Shown: piece after piece, positions 8,895 through 16,105 of the stretch
Numbering within the stretch: the first letter of the stretch is position 1
Layout: each line of letters starts with the position of its first letter
DNA from: Pontibacter kalidii
GTDB taxonomy: Bacteria; Bacteroidota; Bacteroidia; Cytophagales; Hymenobacteraceae
DNA: 64,000 bases
Assembly: GCF_026278245.1 (NCBI RefSeq)
Contig: NZ_CP111080.1
Coordinates: forward strand, 9,842 to 73,841
Direction of reading: 5' to 3'
Made by a program: the position numbers and the translations under genes
Notes under the pieces: generated by a model
Databases searched by the model: none
What the model was told of the DNA's origin: nothing
The model's input: only the letters and a program-made list of their open reading frames with translations

Positions 8895-10862
8895 ATGGAA
8901 GAATCCAGCGAAATCAAAAAACTTTACTCCTTCCTGCAGGGGCTTATCTACTTCACAATTGTGGTAGAGGTAGCTGTTTTCCTCTTTATGGATTCGGGCA
9001 GTATGTATGAGCTGCAGCCTGTACTGCGCAAGGTAAAGCGCATGGCTATTTATGAGCACATCTACTTCTCCAAAGCTTTTACTTTCGGGTTGATTCTGAT
9101 CGTGAGCATTGGCACAAAGGCCAGGAAGAACCTGAACCTTGACCCGCTCTGGCATATCTTCCTTCCCTTGCTCATCGGCTGCGCCTTTTTCTTTGGCTCG
9201 GGTTTCTTTTATTTCTTTGAAAGCAGCCGTATTCTTTTCTGGGATGTGTCCCTGTCTGATGCGGCTTACATCCTGCTCTCCTTCTTAGGTGCGATGATGA
9301 TTCATATAGCCTTGGATAATATCTCCAAGCATATACAGCACCGATTGATGAAGGACAAATTTAACGTGGAGAATGAGTCCTTTGAGCAGTCCAGGAAACC
9401 GGTGCATACGCCTTACTCGGTGAATATCCCAATGCTTTACTATTACCAAAAGCGAATACAGCGCGGGTGGCTTAATGTGGTAAATCCCTTTCGGGCAACA
9501 CTGCTGATCGGTACGCCTGGCTCTGGAAAGTCTTTCTCGGTGGTGTTGCCTTTTATCAAGCAGCTTCTGGGGAAAGGCTTCTCTATGATGGTCTACGATT
9601 TCAAGTTTCCAGACCTGGCCAGAACGACTTATTACCATTATCTGGTCAATAAAAAGAGAGGGGCATTGAAAAACCACAGGTTCCATGTCATCAACTTTAA
9701 CAGTGTAGAGCACAGCAGGAGGTTTAATCCTTTAAAGCCGGAGTACCTGCCTACCCTGGCTGATGCCACCGAAACGGCTGAGGCGCTGCTGGAGGCGCTG
9801 CGGAAAGGAGACAGGGACTCAGGGACTGCACAATTCTTCAACCAGTCAGCCGTTAATTTCCTAGCCAGCTGCATCTACTTTCTGAGCCGCCACGAAGGGG
9901 GGCGGTATTCTTCGTTTCCGCATGTACTTTCCTTCATCAACCTTAGCTATGATCAGATTTTCGAGGTGCTCTTTTCCGAACCTGAGCTGGAGAGTCTGCT
10001 TTCGCCTTTTGCCACAGCCTATAAGAACAGAGCCTTTGAGCAGCTGGAAGGGCAGATTGGCACCTTAAAGATTAATATTGGCCGGCTGGCCACAAAAGAA
10101 ACATTCTGGGTACTATCAGGAGACGACTTTAATTTAAAGATAACGGACCCGGAAAACCCTTCTGTTTTGGTGATTGCAAATGACCCGGCCACACAGAGCA
10201 TTAACAGCGCCTGCAACGCGCTTATCCTCAATCGCATGACACGCCTGATCAATACAAAGGGGAACTTGCCATGTGGGCTGATCGTGGATGAGTCTCCTAC
10301 GCTTTACATACACCGGGTGGAGAACCTGATCGCTACTGCAAGGAGCAACAAGATAGCTGTGCTGCTGGGCCTGCAGGAACTTCCGCAGCTGCGGCAGCAG
10401 TATGGCAGGGAAACAGCCGACACCATTTGCTCTGTAGCGGCCAATGTACTCTCGGGCTCTGCTCGTAATAAAGAAACGCTTGACTGGCTGGAAAAACTGT
10501 TTGGTAGGGTGAGGCAGCTAAAGGAGGGGCTTAGTGTGGACCGTAACCGTACCTCCGTCAACATGAACGAGGAAATGGGGCCGCTCATTCCGGCATCCAA
10601 AATAGCCAATTTGCAGGCGGGTGAGCTGGTAGGACAGGTGGCTTCCGATAGCGAAGAGTATAGCGGGAAGTATGTTGCCAGTACCTACCACTGTAAAATT
10701 AATCTCGACCTTGATAACATACAACAGGAAGAAAAGCAGTATCTTGACCTGCCAAAATTTTATAACTTTGGTACCCCCGACCAAAAAGACCAAATCCTGA
10801 GAGCAAACTACAATAAAGTTAGAAATGAGGTTAAGACACTAATCACAGCGTTACAGGTATGA
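8895..10862 (+). CDS. mobC: Type IV coupling protein (VirD4/TraG type, MobC)
   Basis: A 655-residue coupling protein that brings the relaxase-DNA complex to the secretion channel. The N-terminus carries four membrane helices (about residues 15-36, 53-70, 84-106, 115-135). The cytoplasmic ATPase domain has Walker A GTPGSGKS at 206-213 and Walker B GLIVDE at 461-466, followed by the TARSNKIAVLLGLQELPQL segment of VirD4-like proteins. Bacteroidota annotations call this protein MobC. No relaxase gene lies in the visible neighbourhood, so mobA/mobB are probably outside the window. The xre gene overlaps its stop codon (ATGA). Confidence 0.92.
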   Translation: MEESSEIKKLYSFLQGLIYFTIVVEVAVFLFMDSGSMYELQPVLRKVKRMAIYEHIYFSKAFTFGLILIVSIGTKARKNLNLDPLWHIFLPLLIGCAFFFGSGFFYFFESSRILFWDVSLSDAAYILLSFLGAMMIHIALDNISKHIQHRLMKDKFNVENESFEQSRKPVHTPYSVNIPMLYYYQKRIQRGWLNVVNPFRATLLIGTPGSGKSFSVVLPFIKQLLGKGFSMMVYDFKFPDLARTTYYHYLVNKKRGALKNHRFHVINFNSVEHSRRFNPLKPEYLPTLADATETAEALLEALRKGDRDSGTAQFFNQSAVNFLASCIYFLSRHEGGRYSSFPHVLSFINLSYDQIFEVLFSEPELESLLSPFATAYKNRAFEQLEGQIGTLKINIGRLATKETFWVLSGDDFNLKITDPENPSVLVIANDPATQSINSACNALILNRMTRLINTKGNLPCGLIVDESPTLYIHRVENLIATARSNKIAVLLGLQELPQLRQQYGRETADTICSVAANVLSGSARNKETLDWLEKLFGRVRQLKEGLSVDRNRTSVNMNEEMGPLIPASKIANLQAGELVGQVASDSEEYSGKYVASTYHCKINLDLDNIQQEEKQYLDLPKFYNFGTPDQKDQILRANYNKVRNEVKTLITALQV

Positions 10863-11209
10863 GCGTGAGCATACAGGAGTTAGGCCAAAGGCTAAAGCTG
10901 CTGCGAAAGCGGCTTGATTTATCGCAGGAGAGCCTGGCAGAGTCCATGGGGGTGAACCAGAACCAGATATCCCGGCTGGAGAACGGGGTGGGAGGGACGA
11001 TCGAACTGCTTTTACTTCTGTTCAGCTTCTACAGCAAGCACTTTCACGTGGACCTTCTTTTTTCCGACAACTTTGACATCCTGGAAAAGCACGAGAAGCT
11101 ATCCAACAGCCACAGCATCAACAGCATTGCTGTTGAAAAGCTGAAGCTGGCTCAAAGTGAGTTTTCCACGCAGATTGAGGAGGTGATACGTTTGCTTGAT
11201 ACCCCTTAA
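10859..11209 (+). CDS. XRE-family helix-turn-helix regulator
   Basis: A 116-residue protein with an N-terminal XRE/Cro helix-turn-helix at about residues 6-60, containing RLKLLRKRLDLSQESLAESMG and NQNQISRLENG. The C-terminal part is helical and probably dimerises. It starts within the coupling-protein stop (ATGA) and so is co-transcribed with transfer genes; control of transfer is a reasonable inference. Its stop codon (11207-11209) lies inside the outer core of the last attC-like site, so the cassette array abuts this gene tail to tail. Confidence 0.85.
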   Translation: MSVSIQELGQRLKLLRKRLDLSQESLAESMGVNQNQISRLENGVGGTIELLLLLFSFYSKHFHVDLLFSDNFDILEKHEKLSNSHSINSIAVEKLKLAQSEFSTQIEEVIRLLDTP

Positions 11210-11268
11210 CGTGTTAGTACAGGCTGCGAGCGAGGCGCAGCCGAGTATAGAGCCTGTGCAGTGTTAGC
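11206..11268 (-). repeat. attC-like site of the sixth (last) cassette
   Basis: Imperfect palindrome 3' of the 11289-11825 gene. Inner arms ACAGGCT (11219-11225) and AGCCTGT (11251-11257) pair, and the intervening segment contains a second GGCTGC/GCAGCC pair. The outer blocks are GTTAGC (11263-11268; sense GCTAAC) and CTTAAC (11205-11210; sense GTTAAG). The sense outer block TTGCTAAC is complementary over 8 bases to the start of the same cassette at 11855-11862. The xre stop codon overlaps the outer core. Confidence 0.85.
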
Positions 11269-11288
11269 AAGAGATATTCTTTGGTATT

Positions 11289-11825
11289 CTACAGTTTCCC
11301 ATCAAACCTGCCTTCGGTAACTTTAATAACTTCACATCCAGTCTTGGACAGTGTAAATGAGAACTTCCCTGCGATGATACCATTTTCTAAATCAAGTTTA
11401 GTAACTTCAAGTGTGCCGCTGCGGGATACTTCAGGACTCTTGTCGTAATCGCAGTATTCGTTATAGAAGCTTACTCCGCTTATCTCAGCATTATCAAATG
11501 TATAAACTCCTGCTTTATCAACTTGAGCCATAGCTATAACAAGATAATCGTACTCTGCAGGACTTTCTTTGGTTTCCCTGTAGGCTGCTATATTTAAAGT
11601 GCCACCTTTATAAGCAGGGTCGTAAATAACATTAAAATTTGACTGGAACGTACTGGGTCTGCCCTTTGGCAACCACACCTTTCCGTTCACCATAGCACCG
11701 AAAGTGTTCTTGCCTTCCATAGTATCTGCTGGAAGTTCTTCTCTGGGATTAGCGTCTTTCTTTTTACAGGATGAAAAGGAGATAAGGACTATTAGGATAA
11801 AGAGGGATAGAGTTAGTGTTTTCAT
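11289..11825 (-). CDS. Cassette gene: lipoprotein of DUF6252-like type
   Basis: A 178-residue lipoprotein. The N-terminus has a signal peptide with lipobox ending FSSC followed by lysines. The mature part includes FGAMVNGKVWLP, TLNIAAYRE and a C-terminal GIIAGKFSFTL...GRFDGKL pattern. This layout is common in Bacteroidota lipoproteins resembling DUF6252, whose function is unknown. It is the last of six minus-strand cassettes (unit 11210-11861), with a 32-base leader after the upstream attC-like core and no evident promoter of its own. Confidence 0.8.
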   Translation of the reverse strand: MKTLTLSLFILIVLISFSSCKKKDANPREELPADTMEGKNTFGAMVNGKVWLPKGRPSTFQSNFNVIYDPAYKGGTLNIAAYRETKESPAEYDYLVIAMAQVDKAGVYTFDNAEISGVSFYNEYCDYDKSPEVSRSGTLEVTKLDLENGIIAGKFSFTLSKTGCEVIKVTEGRFDGKL

Positions 11826-11856
11826 ATTTTAGGGTTTTCTGATGATTTTATTCTTT

Positions 11857-11908
11857 GCTAACGTACTGGCCTATAATGTGGCGAAGCTAAATTATAGGCG
11901 TGGTTAGC
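11857..11908 (-). repeat. attC-like site of the fifth cassette
   Basis: A 52-base site with perfect outer arms GCTAAC (11857-11862) and GTTAGC (11903-11908) and perfect 8-base inner arms CCTATAAT (11870-11877) and ATTATAGG (11891-11898). The spacers are asymmetric (7 and 4 bases) and the central loop reads GTGGCGAAGCTAA. Asymmetric spacers around two nested inverted repeats are the arrangement of integron attC sites. On the sense strand the outer block TTTGGCTAAC complements 10 bases at the start of its own cassette (12625-12634). Confidence 0.9.
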
Positions 11909-11918
11909 CAAATGTGTT

Positions 11919-12608
11919 TTATCTTGAACCGTAGTTCCTCATTTCAAGAGAGTCCAGACAATCAAAGTCAGGCCACGCAATATGAGATTCGGCTTTTACT
12001 AAGAAGAATTGCCTGCCTTCTTTAAAAAGAAGAGATTCTATTCTAAGACCGTCCTCGAGTATCACATTCTCATATACAATACTTTCTTCAAACTTGCTCT
12101 CCGCTTTGTTGAATACGCTTGCCTTACCCAACAGCAGTAGATCGCTGACGATCCACCTGTAACTTTCATTTGCTTTTACATTTGGCTCTGAAATTTTAGA
12201 AACTGGCGCATAGCCATAAGGCTCTATAAACTGCCTTTTGTATTCTTTATAGTATCTCCGCCCCATATCCTTGTGATAGTCTGGAGCAGGAAGATGTTCT
12301 ATATTAAATAGATCGGCATTTCCTTCTATTGTTCGTATTTGCTTGTTCAGTTTACTGAGGTCATTCTTTTTCTCTTGGCATAAGTCCTTGTCGGAAAGGT
12401 TCTCGACAATATAAGATTGTAAAACTGAAAGAGGAATAAAGATCAACGCCTTGCTGTTTTCATAGATAAACTGGTTGGCAGTGGTATCAATCTGCAACAG
12501 ACGAATCGGCTTCTTGTCTGCGAGCTGAGAATAGTCGCCTTGACTACTGTCTGTTGCTTTACAGGACACCAGTATAAAAACTACCAGAATGAAAACAGTT
12601 CTTATCAT
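11919..12608 (-). CDS. Cassette gene: hypothetical lipoprotein
   Basis: A 229-residue protein with a short lipoprotein signal (MIRTVFILVVFILVSC). The mature region shows IRLLQIDTTANQFIY near residue 40 and a C-terminal half with alternating hydrophobic strands. I do not recognise a family. It forms the fifth cassette (unit 11862-12633), reads away from the recombinase, and has only a 20-base leader after the upstream attC-like core. The lack of room for a promoter suggests transcription from upstream. A role in the envelope is inferred only from the lipobox. Confidence 0.75.
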   Translation of the reverse strand: MIRTVFILVVFILVSCKATDSSQGDYSQLADKKPIRLLQIDTTANQFIYENSKALIFIPLSVLQSYIVENLSDKDLCQEKKNDLSKLNKQIRTIEGNADLFNIEHLPAPDYHKDMGRRYYKEYKRQFIEPYGYAPVSKISEPNVKANESYRWIVSDLLLLGKASVFNKAESKFEESIVYENVILEDGLRIESLLFKEGRQFFLVKAESHIAWPDFDCLDSLEMRNYGSR

Positions 12609-12628
12609 TTTCTATGGTTTCACTTTTG

Positions 12629-12693
12629 GCTAACGTGCTGGTATAGCAGATTGCAAGGCGTAGCCGCAGCAGTACTGCTATACTTTGTTGTAT
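12629..12693 (-). repeat. attC-like site of the fourth cassette
   Basis: A 65-base palindrome. Inner arms GTATAGCAG (12641-12649) and CTGCTATAC (12675-12683) pair perfectly over 9 bases. Outer blocks are GCTAAC (12629-12634) and GTTGTAT (12687-12693). The two outer blocks do not match one another well, as expected if one belongs to each neighbouring cassette. The GTTGTATGGT block (12687-12696) is an exact complement of ACCATACAAC at 14775-14784, the other end of the same cassette beyond the inserted IS. Confidence 0.9.
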
Positions 12694-12698
12694 GGTTG

Positions 12699-13136
12699 TT
12701 ATTCTTCAGTTTCTGCCGAATCGTATCTATAAATATCTACATCAGTAGCAGTCTGCGTCTGATAAAGAAATTCTATAGTTTTTAAGTCATGTCCTAAAGC
12801 AGGCGTTGACTCTTCTGGATTGACATCAATGTACATCACAATTTCAAGTACAGAAGTCAGCTGGTATTTTTCTTTTAGCTTATTGATGAGTCCAACTTTG
12901 TCTTTCAGTTTCTCTACCAATTCATCTACAAGGTTGTCTATGAATATGGCTTCTTTTCCTTTTCCAGTTGACCACTTCCAACAGGCATATTTCTGATTAG
13001 CAATGTACTGCCCTTTGTCTCCCTTTTTCCAAGAGTCTGTTGGTTCTATTCCAAGTGCTCTGGTGACTTCATTTGGTTCAAAGTCATCACCATGAAGAGC
13101 AAAATAGACGTAGGATTTTGAGAGAGTGTTATTCAT
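12699..13136 (-). CDS. Cassette gene: DUF4279 protein
   Basis: A 145-residue cytoplasmic protein resembling DUF4279, a family of unknown function that is frequent in mobile and cassette-like contexts. Typical features are the N-terminal SKSYVYFALHGDDFEPNEVT, the TDSWKKGD segment, a WKWST motif and a C-terminal LEIVMYIDVNPEESTPALG. It is the only ORF of the fourth cassette, which is split by an IS110-family element inserted in its 5' leader 17 to 22 bases upstream of the ATG. Expression from an upstream cassette promoter may therefore now depend on the IS. Confidence 0.85.
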   Translation of the reverse strand: MNNTLSKSYVYFALHGDDFEPNEVTRALGIEPTDSWKKGDKGQYIANQKYACWKWSTGKGKEAIFIDNLVDELVEKLKDKVGLINKLKEKYQLTSVLEIVMYIDVNPEESTPALGHDLKTIEFLYQTQTATDVDIYRYDSAETEE

Positions 13137-13164
13137 GCTTTTAATCCTGACTAACGTTTATTTC

Positions 13165-14520
13165 TCAGGCCGTTGCAAAGCCCAGTTCTTCAGGCTTGAG
13201 GTCTAATTTAGCGATGTTTTTCTTTATCCGCTGCACCAGCTTGAGCTTTCTCTTCTCGTCGAGGAACAGGTATTGCGTGGGCGGGTTGTAGGGCACGCGG
13301 TAAGTGAGCATGTGCCAGATGATCACCGCCAGCTTGCGGGCCGTGGCGCTCACGGCCGCCTGCCTGCCCTTGCGGAAGGCCACTCTTTTAAAGAAGTCCG
13401 ACAGGTGCGTCTCACGCAGGTTGCCGATGACATTGGCCGCGTTCCGCAGGGCGATTTTCAACCGGTTGCTGCCCTTGGGAATGTGGGAGCTGAGCACCCT
13501 GCCCCCGCTCACCTTCGTGTTGGGGCAGAGCTTGAGCCAGTTGGTGAACTGCTTGGCCGTGGGAAACTTGCGGATGCCTTCGGCACCCACCTCGCTCATC
13601 AGCGCCATCACCGTCGCATGGCTCACCCCCTCGATTCGGAGCAGGTCCACCCCACCGTAGTACTGGTAGGCCAACTGGTTGAGATCCATCTGCTGCGGGG
13701 CATTCTTGTTGACCCGCTTGTAGGGTTTAGGGTCTGTTCTCAGCTCCCGCCTCTCTTTATCTGCTCCAATCTGCTCTCTAAGCAGCTGCTCGATGGCCGC
13801 GTCACAAGCCGCAATCTTATCCTGCAGCATCTTGTACATATCCAGCTCCTGGGCAAGGGTAAAGAGCAGCTCACGGCGGCCGTTGCCGCGCAGGGCCAGG
13901 GCGATTTCTTCTTTCGATTTTCGGCAGTTGCCATGCCGGAAGCAGGCCAGCTTTTCGGGATTGGTTTCCCCCTGGCAAACGGCCTCGATGATGGCCATGC
14001 CCGTCTGGCCGGTGATGTCGCGCACGACCACGTCGAGCCGCAGGTTCAGCAGGCGCAGGTACTTCTGCATCTTCTGGGTAGTGACGGCGGCCGTCTCCAG
14101 CAGCGAGGCGCGGTGGCGGCAGTAGGTCCTGAGCTCCTCGGTGGCCTGGTCAGGCAAAAAGCTGCCCGAGAGCAGCCCCAGCGCGTGCAGGCGCTGAATC
14201 CACTGGCAGTCCTGCACGTCGGTTTTGCGCCCCTTGATGTTCTTGGTGAACTTGCCGTTGCAGAGCAATACCTCCAGGCCTGCCTGCTGCAGGGCCGTGA
14301 ACAGGCTCTGCCAGTAAGTACCCGTGCTCTCCATGGCCACGGTGGAGATGTGGCAGGAAAGGAGCCACTGGGTAAGTTCCCGCACCTCGTCCTCATAAAC
14401 GCCGAACTCCCGCACCTGATCCGCTCCCTGGCCCACAGCCACAAAGTGCGAGCGGCTGCCCACGTCGATGCCGGCAGCATGTTGGTTGACAATCTCCATA
14501 GGCGTGTTTCTCTTTTTCAT
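13165..14520 (-). CDS. IS110-family transposase
   Basis: A 451-residue recombinase with both hallmarks of the IS110 family. The N-terminal DEDD RuvC-like domain shows GIDVGSRSHFVAV (Asp19), VAMESTGTYW (Glu about 65) and KGRKTDVQDCQW (two Asp near 101-104). The C-terminal Transposase_20 domain shows LLRIEGVSHATVMALMSEVG and the catalytic serine region GGRVLSSHIPKGSNRLKIAL. These enzymes use an element-encoded bridge RNA to choose target and donor sequences. The gene is full length and appears intact. A 420-residue reading frame on the opposite strand is a GC-bias shadow. Confidence 0.95.
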   Translation of the reverse strand: MKKRNTPMEIVNQHAAGIDVGSRSHFVAVGQGADQVREFGVYEDEVRELTQWLLSCHISTVAMESTGTYWQSLFTALQQAGLEVLLCNGKFTKNIKGRKTDVQDCQWIQRLHALGLLSGSFLPDQATEELRTYCRHRASLLETAAVTTQKMQKYLRLLNLRLDVVVRDITGQTGMAIIEAVCQGETNPEKLACFRHGNCRKSKEEIALALRGNGRRELLFTLAQELDMYKMLQDKIAACDAAIEQLLREQIGADKERRELRTDPKPYKRVNKNAPQQMDLNQLAYQYYGGVDLLRIEGVSHATVMALMSEVGAEGIRKFPTAKQFTNWLKLCPNTKVSGGRVLSSHIPKGSNRLKIALRNAANVIGNLRETHLSDFFKRVAFRKGRQAAVSATARKLAVIIWHMLTYRVPYNPPTQYLFLDEKRKLKLVQRIKKNIAKLDLKPEELGFATA

Positions 14521-14540
14521 AGTGGTAAAGAATAAAGTGA

Positions 14541-14734
14541 AAAACGATCCCAGGGGAATGTACGCTAGGTCTTGAAAGTATCCTGATCGGGGTCTCCCGA
14601 GGGAGCCGCCACTGAAATCACCTCAAAGCCCTCCTCAGTAGAAGGGCTCTCTACATTCCAACCAGAATGCCACCCGAGCTTTAAAGCGTCAATTAGAAAC
14701 CGGTCTTGCAAGGGATACAAAATAGATACGCAGC
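14541..14734 (-). ncRNA. Candidate bridge RNA of the IS110 element
   Basis: Non-coding end 5' of the transposase. GGAATGTA (14555-14562) pairs with TACATTCC (14652-14659) and encloses two hairpins: GG-T-CTCC/GGAGCC around loop CGAG (14591-14607) and AGCCCT/AGGGCT (14627-14632 with 14643-14648). A multi-branched structured RNA in this place is expected for IS110-group bridge RNAs. The structure is seen in the sequence; the function is inferred, and the loops that would pair with target and donor were not assigned. Confidence 0.55.
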
Positions 14735-14777
14735 AACGTTAGCGGGAGAAATCAATAGTTAATATGGGGGGAATACC

Positions 14778-14841
14778 ATACAACGGACGGGTGCATGCGG
14801 AGCCTGAAGCGTAGCGAAGGTTGAGCATGCATTGTGTTGGC
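14778..14841 (-). repeat. attC-like site of the third cassette
   Basis: A 64-base palindrome with inner arms TGCATGC (14792-14798) and GCATGCA (14825-14831). Outer blocks are ATACAAC (14778-14784; start of the fourth cassette) and GTTGGC (14836-14841). The sense block ATGTGCCAAC from 14836-14845 has the same sequence as 15193-15202 on the plus strand, i.e. a 10-base complement between the two ends of the third cassette. Confidence 0.9.
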
Positions 14842-14854
14842 ACATGTTTTTCTT

Positions 14855-15142
14855 TTATTTCTCCACCCAAGCTCCAGCCAAATCTTCATACTCCCATTCT
14901 GCCTGGTCTATTGCGTCATCTATAGTTTCATGCCATGTATCGGTTACAGATTCCCAACTTGAATCACAACCGAACAGGTAAAATCCTTCTTCATTATCAT
15001 ATTTACAGATAGCAAGTCCAACAGTGGGGTTTACTGTTTTTCCGATATGGATGTGTACAGTTTTTCCCGTAGCCCTTCTTCCTTCTACAGAAGCATAAAG
15101 TATAACCTTTGCTCCACCAACTATGTCTGGTGCTTCTTTCAT
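14855..15142 (-). CDS. Cassette gene: small hypothetical protein
   Basis: A 95-residue acidic, soluble protein without signal or membrane segment. It contains GGAKVILYASVEGRRATGKTVHIHIG, then a pattern with YLFGCDSSWE and WHETIDDAIDQAEWEYEDLAGAW near the C-terminus. Small proteins with this ending are common in bacteria as uncharacterised orphans, but I assign no function. It is the sole ORF of the third cassette (unit 14784-15201) and has a 54-base leader between the attC-like core and the ATG. Confidence 0.75.
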   Translation of the reverse strand: MKEAPDIVGGAKVILYASVEGRRATGKTVHIHIGKTVNPTVGLAICKYDNEEGFYLFGCDSSWESVTDTWHETIDDAIDQAEWEYEDLAGAWVEK

Positions 15143-15196
15143 CGCTTTAGTTATTCGTATTGGTTACTTGGATAGCATTCATAACTTGAAATATGT

Positions 15197-15261
15197 GCCA
15201 ACGGTCTCGTACAGGCAATGGGTGCGGCATCAGCCGAACATGGTGCCTGTGCTTTGTTACC
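15197..15261 (-). repeat. attC-like site of the second cassette
   Basis: A 65-base palindrome with inner arms ACAGGCA (15211-15217) and TGCCTGT (15244-15250). Outer blocks are GCCAAC (15197-15202, start of the third cassette) and GTTACC (15256-15261). GTTACCTG at 15256-15263 is complementary to CAGGTAAC at 15601-15608, the other end of the second cassette. Confidence 0.88.
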
Positions 15262-15308
15262 TGATTGAGTTTTTCTTTTTCTTGTTGTTCAAGATGAAAC
15301 GAAGAATT

Positions 15309-15584
15309 TTAAGAGAAGAAATATTCAGTCATTTCGTCTATAAATTCCTTATCCGTAAGAGGCAAGCCAGATTTAGAACCCAAAACGGAATCTATGTTGC
15401 ACTTTGGGCAAACAGCTGTCACTCTACCATCACTTTCTTCAAACCATTCCTTTATTTCATTAGGACTAAAAGTATTTTGACAGTAGAAGCATACACACAT
15501 TTCACTGGCAAGTACTTCTACTTTATGAGAATGACAATGATTATGTGCCTTTAATAAGAAGTCTATACTATACTTCATCGTCAT
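15309..15584 (-). CDS. Cassette gene: small zinc-binding cytoplasmic protein
   Basis: A 91-residue protein with two cysteine pairs, CFYC at about residues 32-35 and CPKC at about 59-62, so it probably binds one zinc ion. The C-terminal SKSGLPLTDKEFIDEMTEYFF and the central FSPNEIKEW are typical of a small family that databases label only as cytoplasmic protein. A second in-frame ATG two codons downstream (15578) is an equally good start. It is the only gene of the second cassette (unit 15202-15607), with a very short leader after the attC-like core. Function unknown. Confidence 0.8.
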   Translation of the reverse strand: MTMKYSIDFLLKAHNHCHSHKVEVLASEMCVCFYCQNTFSPNEIKEWFEESDGRVTAVCPKCNIDSVLGSKSGLPLTDKEFIDEMTEYFFS

Positions 15585-15602
15585 TCATACTTTTCTCTTA
15601 CA

Positions 15603-15654
15603 GGTAACGTACTTGGCTTTGCGGTGGCACAGCTACCGTAAAGGTGTGGTTATG
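15603..15654 (-). repeat. attC-like site of the first cassette
   Basis: A 52-base site. Inner arms CTTTGCGGT (15617-15625) and ACCGTAAAG (15635-15643) pair with one mismatch. Outer blocks are GGTAAC (15603-15608) and GTTATG (15649-15654). GTTATGTA (15649-15656) complements TACATAAC (16118-16125) at the head of the same cassette. The stop codon of the 15650-16105 gene is embedded in the outer block. Confidence 0.87.
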
Positions 15655-16105
15655 TACCGTTATATTTTGAGATAAAATCATTGATAACTTTATCAAACTC
15701 ATCTTTTCTTTCTTTGGGTATATTTTGGTAACCTATCCAATACAGGCCTTTTACTTCTTCTTTTCTCCAATATTTATTTCCTTCACTACCAGTGATAGAA
15801 TTTATTTCATTTCTATTGGGTCCACCAATTATGAATTTTCCAGCCTTTGCAACTTCTTCATAGTTCCATCCAAAGTCTTCAGTAGAAAAATAAAATAAAC
15901 CGTCGTTCTCGTATTTGAACTCATAAGACGTACCATGAGCCTGCGACTCAATTTTGTCTATGTATCCATCTGGTGGATTTAACTTATAAGTGATTCTCTT
16001 ATTTTCCTGTGTCAAATAACCCTTTTTCTTAATTACATATGATTGGCAGGATGTAACAGATATGAGAGCGATAAAACTTAAAAAAGCTATTAAAACCTTT
16101 TTCAT
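15650..16105 (-). CDS. Cassette gene: hypothetical lipoprotein
   Basis: A 151-residue protein with a lipoprotein signal (MKKVLIAFLSFIALISVTSC). The mature part contains YLTQENKRITYKLNPPDGYIDKIE and a C-terminal VKGLYWIGYQNIPKERKDEFDKVI. I do not recognise a family. It is the first cassette gene after the recombinase (unit 15608-16124) and would be the best expressed if transcription begins in the 16106-16268 region. Its stop codon is part of the attC-like outer core. Confidence 0.75.
   Translation of the reverse strand: MKKVLIAFLSFIALISVTSCQSYVIKKKGYLTQENKRITYKLNPPDGYIDKIESQAHGTSYEFKYENDGLFYFSTEDFGWNYEEVAKAGKFIIGGPNRNEINSITGSEGNKYWRKEEVKGLYWIGYQNIPKERKDEFDKVINDFISKYNGT

Larger units (their letters stand above)
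13159..14740 (-). mobile_element. IS110-family insertion sequence
   Basis: An element of about 1,582 bases with one transposase gene on the minus strand. The 6-base sequence AACGTT occurs at both junctions (13153-13158 and 14735-14740). Removing the element restores CTAACGTTAG, a perfect 10-base palindrome in the leader of the fourth cassette. There are no obvious terminal inverted repeats and there is a long (about 210 bases) non-coding segment 5' of the transposase, as in the IS110 group rather than IS1111. Exact ends are ambiguous within the repeated 6 bases. Confidence 0.8.

Noticed and set aside
13273..14535. 420-codon ORF antisense to the IS110 transposase
   Set aside because: It has no protein motifs and results from the GC-rich codon pattern of the transposase, whose domains are clear on the other strand.
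14735..14841. An empty seventh cassette between the IS and the 14855-15142 gene
   Set aside because: The ACCATACAAC block at 14775-14784 complements the end at 12687-12696, so this segment is the start of the fourth cassette, separated from its gene by the IS.
11206..15654. CRISPR array
   Set aside because: The repeated palindromes are not identical, are spaced by whole genes and are not separated by uniform spacers; no cas genes are present.
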